From Bifidobacterium breve (GTDB lineage: Bacteria > Actinomycetota > Actinomycetes > Nanopelagicales > Nanopelagicaceae): 16,246 nucleotides of DNA. The first letter of the stretch is position 1. Each line of letters opens with the position of its first letter. Positions 1-5,026 of the stretch are shown here, in pieces. The translations under genes and the position numbers were made by a program. The DNA is taken from positions 1 through 16,246 of the forward strand of contig CAMBGL010000014.1 in the NCBI GenBank assembly GCA_945866155.1. Reading direction: 5' to 3'. The notes under the pieces are model-generated. The model saw only the letters and a list, made by a program, of their open reading frames with translations, searched no databases and was not told where the DNA came from.

Positions 1-29
1 CTCGAGGCCCTCCCATGCAAAGACAAAGC

Positions 30-61
30 AACTGCATTGATCGATACCAATAGATCGAGTT
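30..61 (-). other. imperfect hairpin after tRNA-like 1
   Basis: Just 3' of tRNA-like 1 on the minus strand, TCGAT (41-45) can pair with ATCGA (54-58), with a weaker outer AAC/GTT pairing. The loop on the transcript strand reads CTATTGGT. The same loop sits in a longer stem at 955-992. Confidence 0.45.
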
Positions 62-77
62 GAAATATCTAAGACTG

Positions 78-152
78 TGGTGGAAACGAAGGGGTTTGAA
101 CCCGCTCCAGATGTTTGGTCAACGACTAGGCTGCCAATTACAACACGCCCCC
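78..152 (-). ncRNA. degenerate tRNA-like RNA 1
   Basis: Read on the minus strand this is a 75-nt tRNA-shaped sequence with an encoded CCA end. The acceptor arm GGGGGCG/CGTTTCC pairs with three G-U wobbles. The D-loop AATTGGCA carries A14, G18, G19 and A21, the T-loop is TTCAAAC, and the discriminator is A. It departs from a working tRNA in several ways: the outer D-stem pairs (TTGT/GCCT) do not form, two anticodon-stem pairs are mismatched, position 33 is G instead of U if the loop is TGACCAA, and one T-stem pair is lost. The D-arm spelling resembles tRNA-Gln genes. It is either a decaying tRNA or a tRNA mimic, and it is more degraded than its sister at 1006-1080. No aminoacylation identity can be assigned. 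Confidence 0.55.
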
Positions 153-236
153 AACACGATCGTGAAGTTACGGTTTAACTGTTAGAAAAATCTGAATATA
201 ACTAAAAATTGTGAATATGAAATTTATGTGGAAAAG

Positions 237-266
237 CAAAAGGGACTTGGATATAAACCAAGTCCC
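237..266 (-). terminator. intrinsic terminator of small RNA 1
   Basis: A perfect 9-bp stem GGGACTTGG/CCAAGTCCC (242-250 with 258-266) and a 7-nt loop, followed on the minus strand by TTTT. Relative to 1165-1192 the outermost pair has changed from A-T to G-C on both arms, a compensatory change. Confidence 0.75.
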
Positions 267-288
267 AATTACTACCAAACATCCGTGT
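237..288 (-). ncRNA. predicted small RNA 1 with intrinsic terminator
   Basis: On the minus strand a possible -10 region (CAATAAT, near 291-299) is followed by GGATGTTTGGTAGTAATT, a hairpin and a T-run, giving a transcript of roughly 50 nt. The GTTTGGTAGTAA core is shared with the units at 1165-1212 and 1257-1307, while the bases before it differ. Ten bases (274-283 in + coordinates) are exactly complementary to the anticodon arm of tRNA-like 1 (110-119). The transcript start is a guess and expression is unproven. Confidence 0.45.
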
Positions 289-343
289 GGCAATTATTGC
301 ATAAATCTTCGATTACTCGGAGTAACGTAAGGATTAAGGAAGT

Positions 344-361
344 GTCGCCCTATAAGCCGGA
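344..361 (-). repeat. rnpB 3'-end fragment R1 (att-like)
   Basis: GTCGCCCTATAAGCCGGA is identical to 2095-2112, the 3' end of rnpB, in the same orientation. The next two bases (TT) also match rnpB. It separates RNA cassette 1 from the SRPBCC gene. Confidence 0.85.
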
Positions 362-381
362 TTAAATCTATGTGAACAATT

Positions 382-864
382 CTACTTCGCTTCAGCTGCT
401 GCTTTAAGTCGAACTAAAGTCTTCGCCACAGCAGTCTGTGTCCACGGATATGCCTTGCGGAAGTTAAGCCATATTTGAGCTATTCCTGGAGCATAAGTGC
501 CATCAAAGGATTCAGTTACCTGCGTAGAACCATTTCCAAGATCTGCTAACTCGTAGCGCCATCTCCATCGACCAAGATGGCGCCAAGCAATCAATTCATC
601 TTTCTTATACTCAACCACGGTGTTTAGAATTCGATAGTCAATTCCAAGGTGCATCTTCATGCCAAATTTTGAGTTGAGAACCAATTCATCGGGGCCACTG
701 ATATTCTCAGTAATAGTTGCACTGCCATCAATCTCTTTATGTCGCTTAGGATTATTAAGGAACGCATAAATCGTCGATGGGCTTGCCTGGATGATAATTC
801 GGGCAGATTTAATCTTAGGGTTACCAGTTTCGATAATCTCGGAGCGTACTTTTTCCTCAAACAT
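382..864 (-). CDS. SRPBCC-family protein (polyketide cyclase/START-like fold)
   Basis: This is a 160-aa protein beginning MFEEKVRSEIIETGNPKIKS. Its pattern fits the SRPBCC ligand-binding fold: an early strand with the phrase RIIIQASPSTIYAFLNNPKRH, a middle GMKMHLGIDYR, then ELIAWRHLGRWRWRYEL and a C-terminal amphipathic helix. Ligand and role are unknown. The frame stays open to 1038, but that N-terminal extension would run through an rnpB fragment, a terminator and part of the tRNA-like sequence, so I place the start at the ATG at 862-864. A TATAGT box (871-876) lies 6 nt before it and there is no Shine-Dalgarno, so the mRNA is probably leaderless. The gene fills the whole cassette between rnpB fragments R1 and R2 and looks like cargo of an insertion. 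Confidence 0.75.
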   Translation of the reverse strand: MFEEKVRSEIIETGNPKIKSARIIIQASPSTIYAFLNNPKRHKEIDGSATITENISGPDELVLNSKFGMKMHLGIDYRILNTVVEYKKDELIAWRHLGRWRWRYELADLGNGSTQVTESFDGTYAPGIAQIWLNFRKAYPWTQTAVAKTLVRLKAAAEAK

Positions 865-870
865 ACGCTG

Positions 871-876
871 ACTATA
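871..876 (-). promoter_or_regulatory. -10 box of the SRPBCC gene (leaderless)
   Basis: TATAGT on the minus strand ends 6 nt before the ATG at 864, placing +1 at or beside the start codon. No good -35 is visible. The -35 position would fall in the adjoining rnpB fragment. Confidence 0.5.
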
Positions 877-884
877 AGAGAAAG

Positions 885-902
885 GTCGCCCTATAAGCCA
901 GA
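885..902 (-). repeat. rnpB 3'-end fragment R2 (att-like, one mismatch)
   Basis: GTCGCCCTATAAGCCAGA differs from the rnpB 3' end at one base (A for G at 900). It is the most diverged of the three fragments and sits between the SRPBCC gene and RNA cassette 2. Confidence 0.8.
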
Positions 903-912
903 GTAGAAAATA

Positions 913-942
913 GAAAGAGCCCCGATTTCTCGAGGCTCTTTC
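913..942 (-). terminator. terminator after tRNA-like 2
   Basis: A perfect 9-bp stem GAAAGAGCC/GGCTCTTTC (913-921 with 934-942) and a short inner CGA/TCG pairing. On the minus strand it is followed by TATTTTCTA. It lies downstream of tRNA-like 2 and would end a minus-strand transcript. Confidence 0.6.
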
Positions 943-954
943 CTGCAAAGCTAT

Positions 955-992
955 TGCAATTCTCTCGATCACTACCAATAGATCGAATTGCA
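955..992 (-). other. hairpin with TATTGGTA loop after tRNA-like 2
   Basis: TGCAATT (955-961) pairs with AATTGCA (986-992) and CGATC (966-970) with GATCG (981-985), with a 4-nt bulge at 962-965. The 10-nt loop on the minus strand is TATTGGTAGT. The loop is conserved in cassette 1 and its TTGGTA is complementary to TACCAA in the anticodon loop of tRNA-like 2, so a loop-loop contact is possible. Confidence 0.55.
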
Positions 993-1005
993 TAAGCCAA
1001 GACTG

Positions 1006-1080
1006 TGGTGGAGGCGACGGGATTTGAACCCGCTCCAACGGTTTGGTAAACAGTTAGGCTGCCGATTACAACACGCCCCC
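1006..1080 (-). ncRNA. tRNA-like RNA 2
   Basis: A 75-nt tRNA-shaped sequence with encoded CCA, better preserved than copy 1. The acceptor arm GGGGGCG/CGCCTCC pairs fully with one G-U, the T-arm is GCGGG-TTCAAAT-CCCGT, the D-loop AATCGGCA keeps A14, G18, G19 and A21, and U8 is present. With a 7-nt loop TTACCAA the anticodon would be ACC (Gly), with one stem mismatch; a 9-nt loop is the alternative. The outer D-stem pairs cannot form. An ACC anticodon is rare in bacteria, so this is unlikely to be an ordinary housekeeping tRNA. Thirteen bases of its anticodon arm (1036-1048) are exactly complementary to small RNA 2B. Confidence 0.6.
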
Positions 1081-1164
1081 ATCACGGAAGCGAAGTTACG
1101 GTTGAATCGGAATTGGAAATTTAGAAAGTATCAACTCTGTTGAAACCTAATTGCTGTGGAAAGC

Positions 1165-1192
1165 AAAAAGGACTTGGAATTATCCAAGTCCT
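1165..1192 (-). terminator. intrinsic terminator of small RNA 2B
   Basis: A perfect 9-bp stem AGGACTTGG/CCAAGTCCT (1169-1177 with 1184-1192) and a 6-nt loop, followed on the minus strand by TTTTGC. Confidence 0.8.
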
Positions 1193-1212
1193 AATTACTA
1201 CCAAACCGTTGT
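1165..1212 (-). ncRNA. predicted small RNA 2B with intrinsic terminator
   Basis: On the minus strand a CATAAT box (1219-1224) precedes a start expected near 1212. The transcript would read TACAACGGTTTGGTAGTAAT, then a hairpin and a T-run, about 48 nt in all. It shares the GTTTGGTAGTAA core with the two other units. CAACGGTTTGGTA (1199-1211) is the exact complement of 13 bases of the anticodon arm of tRNA-like 2. It lies about 85 nt upstream of that tRNA-like on the same strand. I predict it from sequence pattern alone. Confidence 0.5.
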
Positions 1213-1218
1213 AGAGCA

Positions 1219-1224
1219 ATTATG
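1219..1224 (-). promoter_or_regulatory. -10 box of small RNA 2B
   Basis: CATAAT on the minus strand lies at the place where the other two small-RNA units have similar AT-rich boxes (near 291-299 and 1314-1319). No convincing -35 was found. Confidence 0.4.
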
Positions 1225-1256
1225 ACACATAATTAGAAGTACCACATTGAGGAAAG

Positions 1257-1286
1257 TAAAAAGGACCTGGCTATTAACCAACTCCC
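1257..1286 (-). terminator. degraded terminator of small RNA 2A
   Basis: AGGACCTGG (1262-1270) against CCAACTCCC (1278-1286) has three mismatches where the sister hairpins are perfect. The T-run on the minus strand (TTTTTAC) is kept, so termination is probably weakened. Confidence 0.5.
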
Positions 1287-1307
1287 ATTTACTACCAAAC
1301 AAGCGTT
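1257..1307 (-). ncRNA. predicted small RNA 2A with decaying terminator
   Basis: This is the third copy of the small-RNA unit. On the minus strand a TAATAA box (1314-1319) precedes AACGCTTGTTTGGTAGTAAA, a hairpin and TTTTT. Its variable 5' part (CGCTT) matches neither tRNA-like in the window. If the pairing idea holds, its partner has been lost or lies elsewhere. Confidence 0.4.
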
Positions 1308-1353
1308 CTGAAATTATTACATAATAACTTGATTACGCGCAGTAGAAATTTGG

Positions 1354-1378
1354 AAGAAGAGTCGCCCTATAAGCCGGA
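1354..1378 (-). repeat. rnpB 3'-end fragment R3 (25 nt, att-like)
   Basis: These 25 bases are identical to 2088-2112. They include the whole 3' strand of rnpB helix P1. The match stops at both ends of this interval, which suggests a recent or well-conserved recombination core. Confidence 0.9.
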
Positions 1379-1401
1379 GTTAAAGCAACGAGGGAATTAC
1401 A

Positions 1402-2061
1402 ATGCCCTATATCTACAACCCGCACCAGAGAGGTAAATGGTCAATGATGTCTAGCAAAAGCACCGAGAGCAAAAATCCGTCGAGAAAATCCGGACCCCTA
1501 AGTCGCGCGTCACGGTTTTTCTACACGAAGTCAAACCTGGTCACCGCGTTGCTGGCCACCTCCGTCTTTGCTGGTTACCTTGTCTTATTCCTAACGCGAC
1601 AGGGCAAGGCTTTTGAAGTTGCCAACAGCAGTGTTAAGTCGCTAGGAACTTCGTTGGGCTTTGGTCAGGCAGAGATTCTTGCCTTCCTTGCAGAACGTTC
1701 TGATCAGATGATTAATGCCTACATTAATTTCAATCAGGTTTGGGACTCTCTCTTCGGTTTAATCTACGGAGTTATGTATGTGGTTTGGGTGTCGATTTTG
1801 TTTAAGCCATATTCGCAAAAGGTTGGGATTTTGAATTTGCTCCCATTTGGTCAAGTTCTCTTTGATTGGTTGGAGAACTTTGCCTTAGCTACTTTGTCAA
1901 AGCAGTACCTTGCAGACGGCACGATTTCTTCGTCGACTGCTCTACTTGCCTCAACCTCCTCAACCATTAAGTGGATATTTTCTCTACTGGTCTACGGAGT
2001 GATGTTGGTTGGCATTATTATGCGGATAGTAGGAGCACTGAAGAGGCGAAGCCAGCGCTAG
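1402..2061 (+). CDS. four-helix membrane protein of unknown function
   Basis: This is a 219-aa protein that I cannot assign to a family. A basic, Ser-rich N-terminus (1-45) is followed by four likely membrane helices near residues 46-64, 114-134, 142-163 and 188-210, and a basic tail KRRSQR. By the positive-inside rule both ends would face the cytoplasm. The start at 1402 has a GAGGGA Shine-Dalgarno about 7 nt upstream. The Met codons at 1444 and 1447, with AGAGG upstream, are a second option. The gene occupies the entire segment between rnpB fragment R3 and rnpB itself and is oriented against rnpB, so it is probably insertion cargo. The last helix carries GIIMRIVGAL. No catalytic motif is visible. 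Confidence 0.75.
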   Translation: MPYIYNPHQRGKWSMMSSKSTESKNPSRKSGPLSRASRFFYTKSNLVTALLATSVFAGYLVLFLTRQGKAFEVANSSVKSLGTSLGFGQAEILAFLAERSDQMINAYINFNQVWDSLFGLIYGVMYVVWVSILFKPYSQKVGILNLLPFGQVLFDWLENFALATLSKQYLADGTISSSTALLASTSSTIKWIFSLLVYGVMLVGIIMRIVGALKRRSQR

Positions 2062-2089
2062 AACCCAATTGGTGCAGAGTAAATATAAA

Positions 2090-2441
2090 GAAGAGTCGCC
2101 CTATAAGCCGGATTCTGTCGTTCTTGCGAACGGATCACCATCCATCTAGTTACGTAATTGCTTACGTAATCAAGCAACCTACCCGACAGCTCGAACGAGC
2201 AGTTCTCAAACGCTATCTATCTGGTCTTGCTTCAAGTGGGGTTTACCAAGCTATCTGCATTACTACAAATACTGGTGGTCTCTTACACCACCGTTTCACC
2301 CTTACACATTTGCATGTGCGGTCTATTTTCTGTGGCACTAATCCCGCGGATTGCTCCGGGTGGGCGTTACCCACCACCTTGCTCTGTGAAGTCCGGACTT
2401 TCCTCGGTGCTTGCGCAACGCGGTGATCCGGGCGACTCTTC
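2090..2441 (-). ncRNA. rnpB: RNase P RNA (bacterial type A)
   Basis: This is the catalytic RNA of RNase P, which matures tRNA 5' ends. The 5' strand GAAGAGTCGCCC (2430-2441) and the 3' strand GGGCGACTCTTC (2090-2101) form a perfect 12-bp P1 helix. Between them are the conserved CGAGGAAAGTCCGGACTTC block near the 5' end, the GTAAGGGTGAAAC region, and ACAGAATCCGGCTTATAGGG near the 3' end. The length of about 352 nt is normal. Short reading frames across this interval are not genes. The 3' end has been used as an insertion site (see R1-R3). Confidence 0.96.
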
Positions 2442-2447
2442 ACGCAA

Positions 2448-2477
2448 AGGATAGCGCGGGTATAGCTACTTACTCAA
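2448..2477 (-). promoter_or_regulatory. rnpB promoter
   Basis: On the minus strand, TTGAGT (2472-2477) and TATCCT (2448-2453) are separated by 18 nt, placing +1 about 7 nt before P1, beside the RNA 5' end. Confidence 0.6.
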
Positions 2478-2505
2478 AATAATTTTTATCTACGCGCAAT
2501 ATGAA

Positions 2506-4185
2506 CTAATCAATGAGCCAGACAGTTGTATTTGCGCCAATTTTGCCACCGACAATTGGAGCACTAGATAGAACAACTTTTCCTGCAGGTAGTTTGTATG
2601 ACTTTGCATTGAAGTTCATGATGCACTGCCAACCATTAGGGCGTACGAAGTGAATTACTTCGGGATTGGTTGTGGGAATCCATTCCAACTCTTCACTTGT
2701 TTGCAATTTCTTTCGCAATGCAAGTGCGTCGCGATAGAGAGAAAGTGTGGAACCTTTGATTCCATCTTGTTTATCTACTGCGTGGTTAGCAAACCATTGT
2801 GGTTGGGGAAGGTGAGATTTCTCTTGACCGAATCCAAATGATGGCTTAGTAGAATCCCAAGGAAGTGGAACTCGGCAACCATCACGACCTTTATCTGTGT
2901 GAATGAGTGCAAGGCCAGAGACTTTACCTTTGACCATTTGTGGAACAACATTTCTAAACCACATTGGATCTTGCAGATCTTTCTCAGGAATATCTTCGAC
3001 TTCAAAGAGTCCAAGTTCTTCACCTTGGTAGATATATGTGCAACCAGGAAGAGCTAAGAGCATCATTGTTGCTGCATTAGCGCGAGCAAGACCTAGTGCG
3101 CGATCTAATTTGGCACTTTTGCCATCGGTGAGAAGCCATTCAATAAAGTTTGTTTTCTTAGGTAATCCATAACGAGTGGCATGGCGTACACGATCGTGAT
3201 TATCAAGGACCCATGTCGATGAAGAGCCCTCTGATTTAGCAAGGCGAATATTGTCAGAAATAACTTTCTTGAAACGACGTGCATCAAAATCTTCACCTAA
3301 GAGATCAAAGTTAAATGCTTGTCCCAGTTCATCAGGGCGGGCATAGAGCATTCGACGCTTTGCTTGAACATATGCCTCTGCAACAGCTACACGTGGAGGG
3401 TTGTATTCATTGAATACTTGTCGCCATTCGCGAAAAATCTCATGGGTTTCATTTCGGTCAAAGAGAATATCTGTGCCATCTTGTGCAATCTTGAAGGCAT
3501 TCATTGATTTCTTAGCGATATGTAAGCGTTTGAAATCTTTCTTCATTGCGTGCGCAACATCAACACGGAAACCATCAACGCCGCGATCTGCCCAGAAGCG
3601 AAGAGTTTTGAGGAAATCGAGTTGTACTTCTCGGTTATCCCAATTGAAATCTGGTTGTTCTGGTGCAAAGAGGTGCATGTACCACTGCCCCGGTGTGCCA
3701 TCGGCATTAGTTGTGCGAGTCCATGCAGATGGTGCGAAGTGTGAAATTTCATCTGATGGCGCAATCTCACCATTCTTACCGCGGCCATCTCTGAAAATAT
3801 AGCGATTGCGCGCCGGCGAACCTGGTTCAGACTTTAGAGCTTCTTGAAACCATGGATGCATATTCGATGAGTGATTAGGAACGATATCTACGAATACAGA
3901 AATATCTGCTTTATGTAGCGCCTTGAGCATTTTGTCGAAATCTTTGAGAGTTCCAAGACGTGGATCTACATTGCGATAATCAGCAACGTCATATCCACCA
4001 TCTGCTAATTCAGATGGATAAAAAGGGCTAAGCCATACTGCATCAAGGCTAAGTGATTTTAGGTAATCAATTTTTGAAGTGATGCCCTTGATGTCGCCAA
4101 TTCCATCTGCGTTGGAATCTTTGAAGGAGCGCGGGTATATCTGATAAATGGCAGCTTGGCGCCACCAATTCTCATTCTTTTTCAT
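2506..4185 (-). CDS. GH13 alpha-glucosidase (oligosaccharide hydrolase)
   Basis: This 559-aa cytoplasmic enzyme of the alpha-amylase clan hydrolyses alpha-linked glucosides. The N-terminus WWRQAAIYQIYPRSF is typical. Conserved regions appear in order: DIVPNHSS (100-107), GFRVDVAHAM with nucleophile D209, VAVAEAYV with acid/base E270, and LDNHDRVRHATRYG with stabiliser D331, then YQGEELGL (386-393). All catalytic residues are present and the length is normal for oligo-1,6-glucosidase / GH13_30-like enzymes. It starts 4 nt after the stop of the second permease gene, so it is the last gene of the uptake operon and probably cleaves the imported sugar. The exact linkage preference (maltose, isomaltose, sucrose or trehalose) cannot be read from the sequence. 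Confidence 0.93.
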   Translation of the reverse strand: MKKNENWWRQAAIYQIYPRSFKDSNADGIGDIKGITSKIDYLKSLSLDAVWLSPFYPSELADGGYDVADYRNVDPRLGTLKDFDKMLKALHKADISVFVDIVPNHSSNMHPWFQEALKSEPGSPARNRYIFRDGRGKNGEIAPSDEISHFAPSAWTRTTNADGTPGQWYMHLFAPEQPDFNWDNREVQLDFLKTLRFWADRGVDGFRVDVAHAMKKDFKRLHIAKKSMNAFKIAQDGTDILFDRNETHEIFREWRQVFNEYNPPRVAVAEAYVQAKRRMLYARPDELGQAFNFDLLGEDFDARRFKKVISDNIRLAKSEGSSSTWVLDNHDRVRHATRYGLPKKTNFIEWLLTDGKSAKLDRALGLARANAATMMLLALPGCTYIYQGEELGLFEVEDIPEKDLQDPMWFRNVVPQMVKGKVSGLALIHTDKGRDGCRVPLPWDSTKPSFGFGQEKSHLPQPQWFANHAVDKQDGIKGSTLSLYRDALALRKKLQTSEELEWIPTTNPEVIHFVRPNGWQCIMNFNAKSYKLPAGKVVLSSAPIVGGKIGANTTVWLID

Positions 4186-4189
4186 ATGC

Positions 4190-5026
4190 TTATTTCACCG
4201 CTCCCAGGGTTATACCCCGCATAAGTGTTCTTTGGAATATAAGGAAGAATATTACTGATGGCATAAAGCCAATGAGTGCAGCAGCTGCGCGCGCTGTCGG
4301 ATCACTGGTGTATTGACCAGTTGTTACAGCCATAGCAAGTGTGACTGTTTGATTATCGTTAGATGGCAACATGACGAGAGGAATCAAGAATTCATTCCAT
4401 GTGAAGATAAAAAACATCGTTGCCAAAACAAATAGTGTGGGGCGAAGCAGCGGTAAAACAATACTTCGCAGAATTCTCCATGGGCTTGCGCCATCCACGC
4501 GAGCTGCCTCCAAGAGTTCATCTGGAAATGTGCTCATAACGGAGGAAAGTAAGTAGGTACCAAAACCGGTAGACATGACACCGAAAATAATGATGATTGA
4601 CCAGATGTTGTCATAAAGATTGAGCATCTTAGATACAGAGTAAAGAGGATAAATTAGTGCCTCTTGTGGAATTGTGAAGGCAACCATAAAAAAGCCCAGA
4701 ATCCAGATGCGGCCTTTGACGCGACCGATTCCAATTGCATAAGCAGTAAGGAAGCTTAGAACTACCCCGATCAATGCCACAAAGAGAGAGACTTGAGCCG
4801 AATTCAATAGTTTTTTACTGAAATTTACTTCGCCCCAGAATTTACTAAATTTAGAAAAATCCCAATCTTGCGGCAATGCAAGTACTCCATTTTGAACGAA
4901 CTCTTGTTCGGGCTTGAATGAGTTAATGAATGCGATGTACATAGGAAATAGCCAAACAAGTGCCATGAATACCAAGCCAACTAATACGAGGTATGGAGCA
5001 ACTCCTTTTTTGCGCTTTACACTCAT
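4190..5026 (-). CDS. ABC sugar permease, MalG/AglG type
   Basis: This 278-aa inner-membrane permease of the carbohydrate uptake CUT1 type has six predicted helices. The cytoplasmic EAA loop reads EAARVDGASPWRILRSIVLP (173-192), with the conserved G that contacts the ATPase. The N-terminal LFPMYIAFINSFKPEQEF is characteristic of MalG partners. Its start overlaps the stop of the upstream permease gene by 4 nt (ATGA), which indicates translational coupling. The two permeases should form the heterodimeric channel. Confidence 0.93.
   Translation of the reverse strand: MSVKRKKGVAPYLVLVGLVFMALVWLFPMYIAFINSFKPEQEFVQNGVLALPQDWDFSKFSKFWGEVNFSKKLLNSAQVSLFVALIGVVLSFLTAYAIGIGRVKGRIWILGFFMVAFTIPQEALIYPLYSVSKMLNLYDNIWSIIIIFGVMSTGFGTYLLSSVMSTFPDELLEAARVDGASPWRILRSIVLPLLRPTLFVLATMFFIFTWNEFLIPLVMLPSNDNQTVTLAMAVTTGQYTSDPTARAAAALIGFMPSVIFFLIFQRTLMRGITLGAVK

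Larger units (their letters stand above)
1..361 (-). repeat. RNA cassette 1 (paralogous to 929-1378)
   Basis: This gene-free stretch is an imperfect copy of 929-1378. In + coordinates both begin with CTCGAGGC, then show a CGATC hairpin with a conserved ACCAATAG loop, the tRNA-like sequence, a conserved GTTACGGTT block, a GGACTTGG hairpin, ACTACCAAAC, and end in a fragment of the rnpB 3' end. Copy 1 has one small-RNA unit, copy 2 has two. The left part is probably cut by the window edge, because the terminator seen at 913-942 has only its start here. I see no protein-coding gene in it. Confidence 0.75.
929..1378 (-). repeat. RNA cassette 2 (paralogous to 1-361)
   Basis: This is the longer copy of the RNA cassette. 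In minus-strand order it holds an rnpB fragment (R3), small RNA 2A, small RNA 2B, tRNA-like 2, the TATTGGTA hairpin and the start of a terminator. Alignment to copy 1 is clear around the tRNA-like, the GTAACTTC block upstream of it, and the small-RNA core, but is lost in the AT-rich spacers. The second small-RNA unit (1257-1307) is absent from copy 1, so the unit has duplicated or been lost. I see no protein-coding gene in it. Confidence 0.75.

Noticed and set aside
865..1038. An N-terminal extension of the SRPBCC protein.
   Set aside because: It would translate through an rnpB fragment, a terminator hairpin and part of the tRNA-like sequence, and the residues show no family match.
1006..1080. 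A tmRNA, suggested by the GGTTCAAAT and CTCCACCA 3' end.
   Set aside because: The 5' acceptor strand is only about 70 nt away and no mRNA-like tag reading frame exists between the two halves.
78..1080. Integron attC sites, because of the inverted TTTGGT/ACCAAA pairs.
   Set aside because: There are no R'/R'' GTTRRRY and RYYYAAC borders in the right layout, and the cassette boundaries coincide with rnpB fragments instead.
232..1290. A CRISPR array formed by the recurring TACCAAAC segments and hairpins.
   Set aside because: Only three units, spaced irregularly and each with its own terminator. There is no uniform repeat-spacer length and no cas gene.
1165..1307. T-box riboswitches, because TTTGGTAGT resembles the TGGN bulge.
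   Set aside because: The transcripts are too short for a specifier stem, and no aminoacyl-tRNA synthetase or amino-acid gene follows.
1971..2454. Several short reading frames on both strands.
   Set aside because: They lie in the end of the membrane-protein gene and within rnpB, whose structure explains the sequence.
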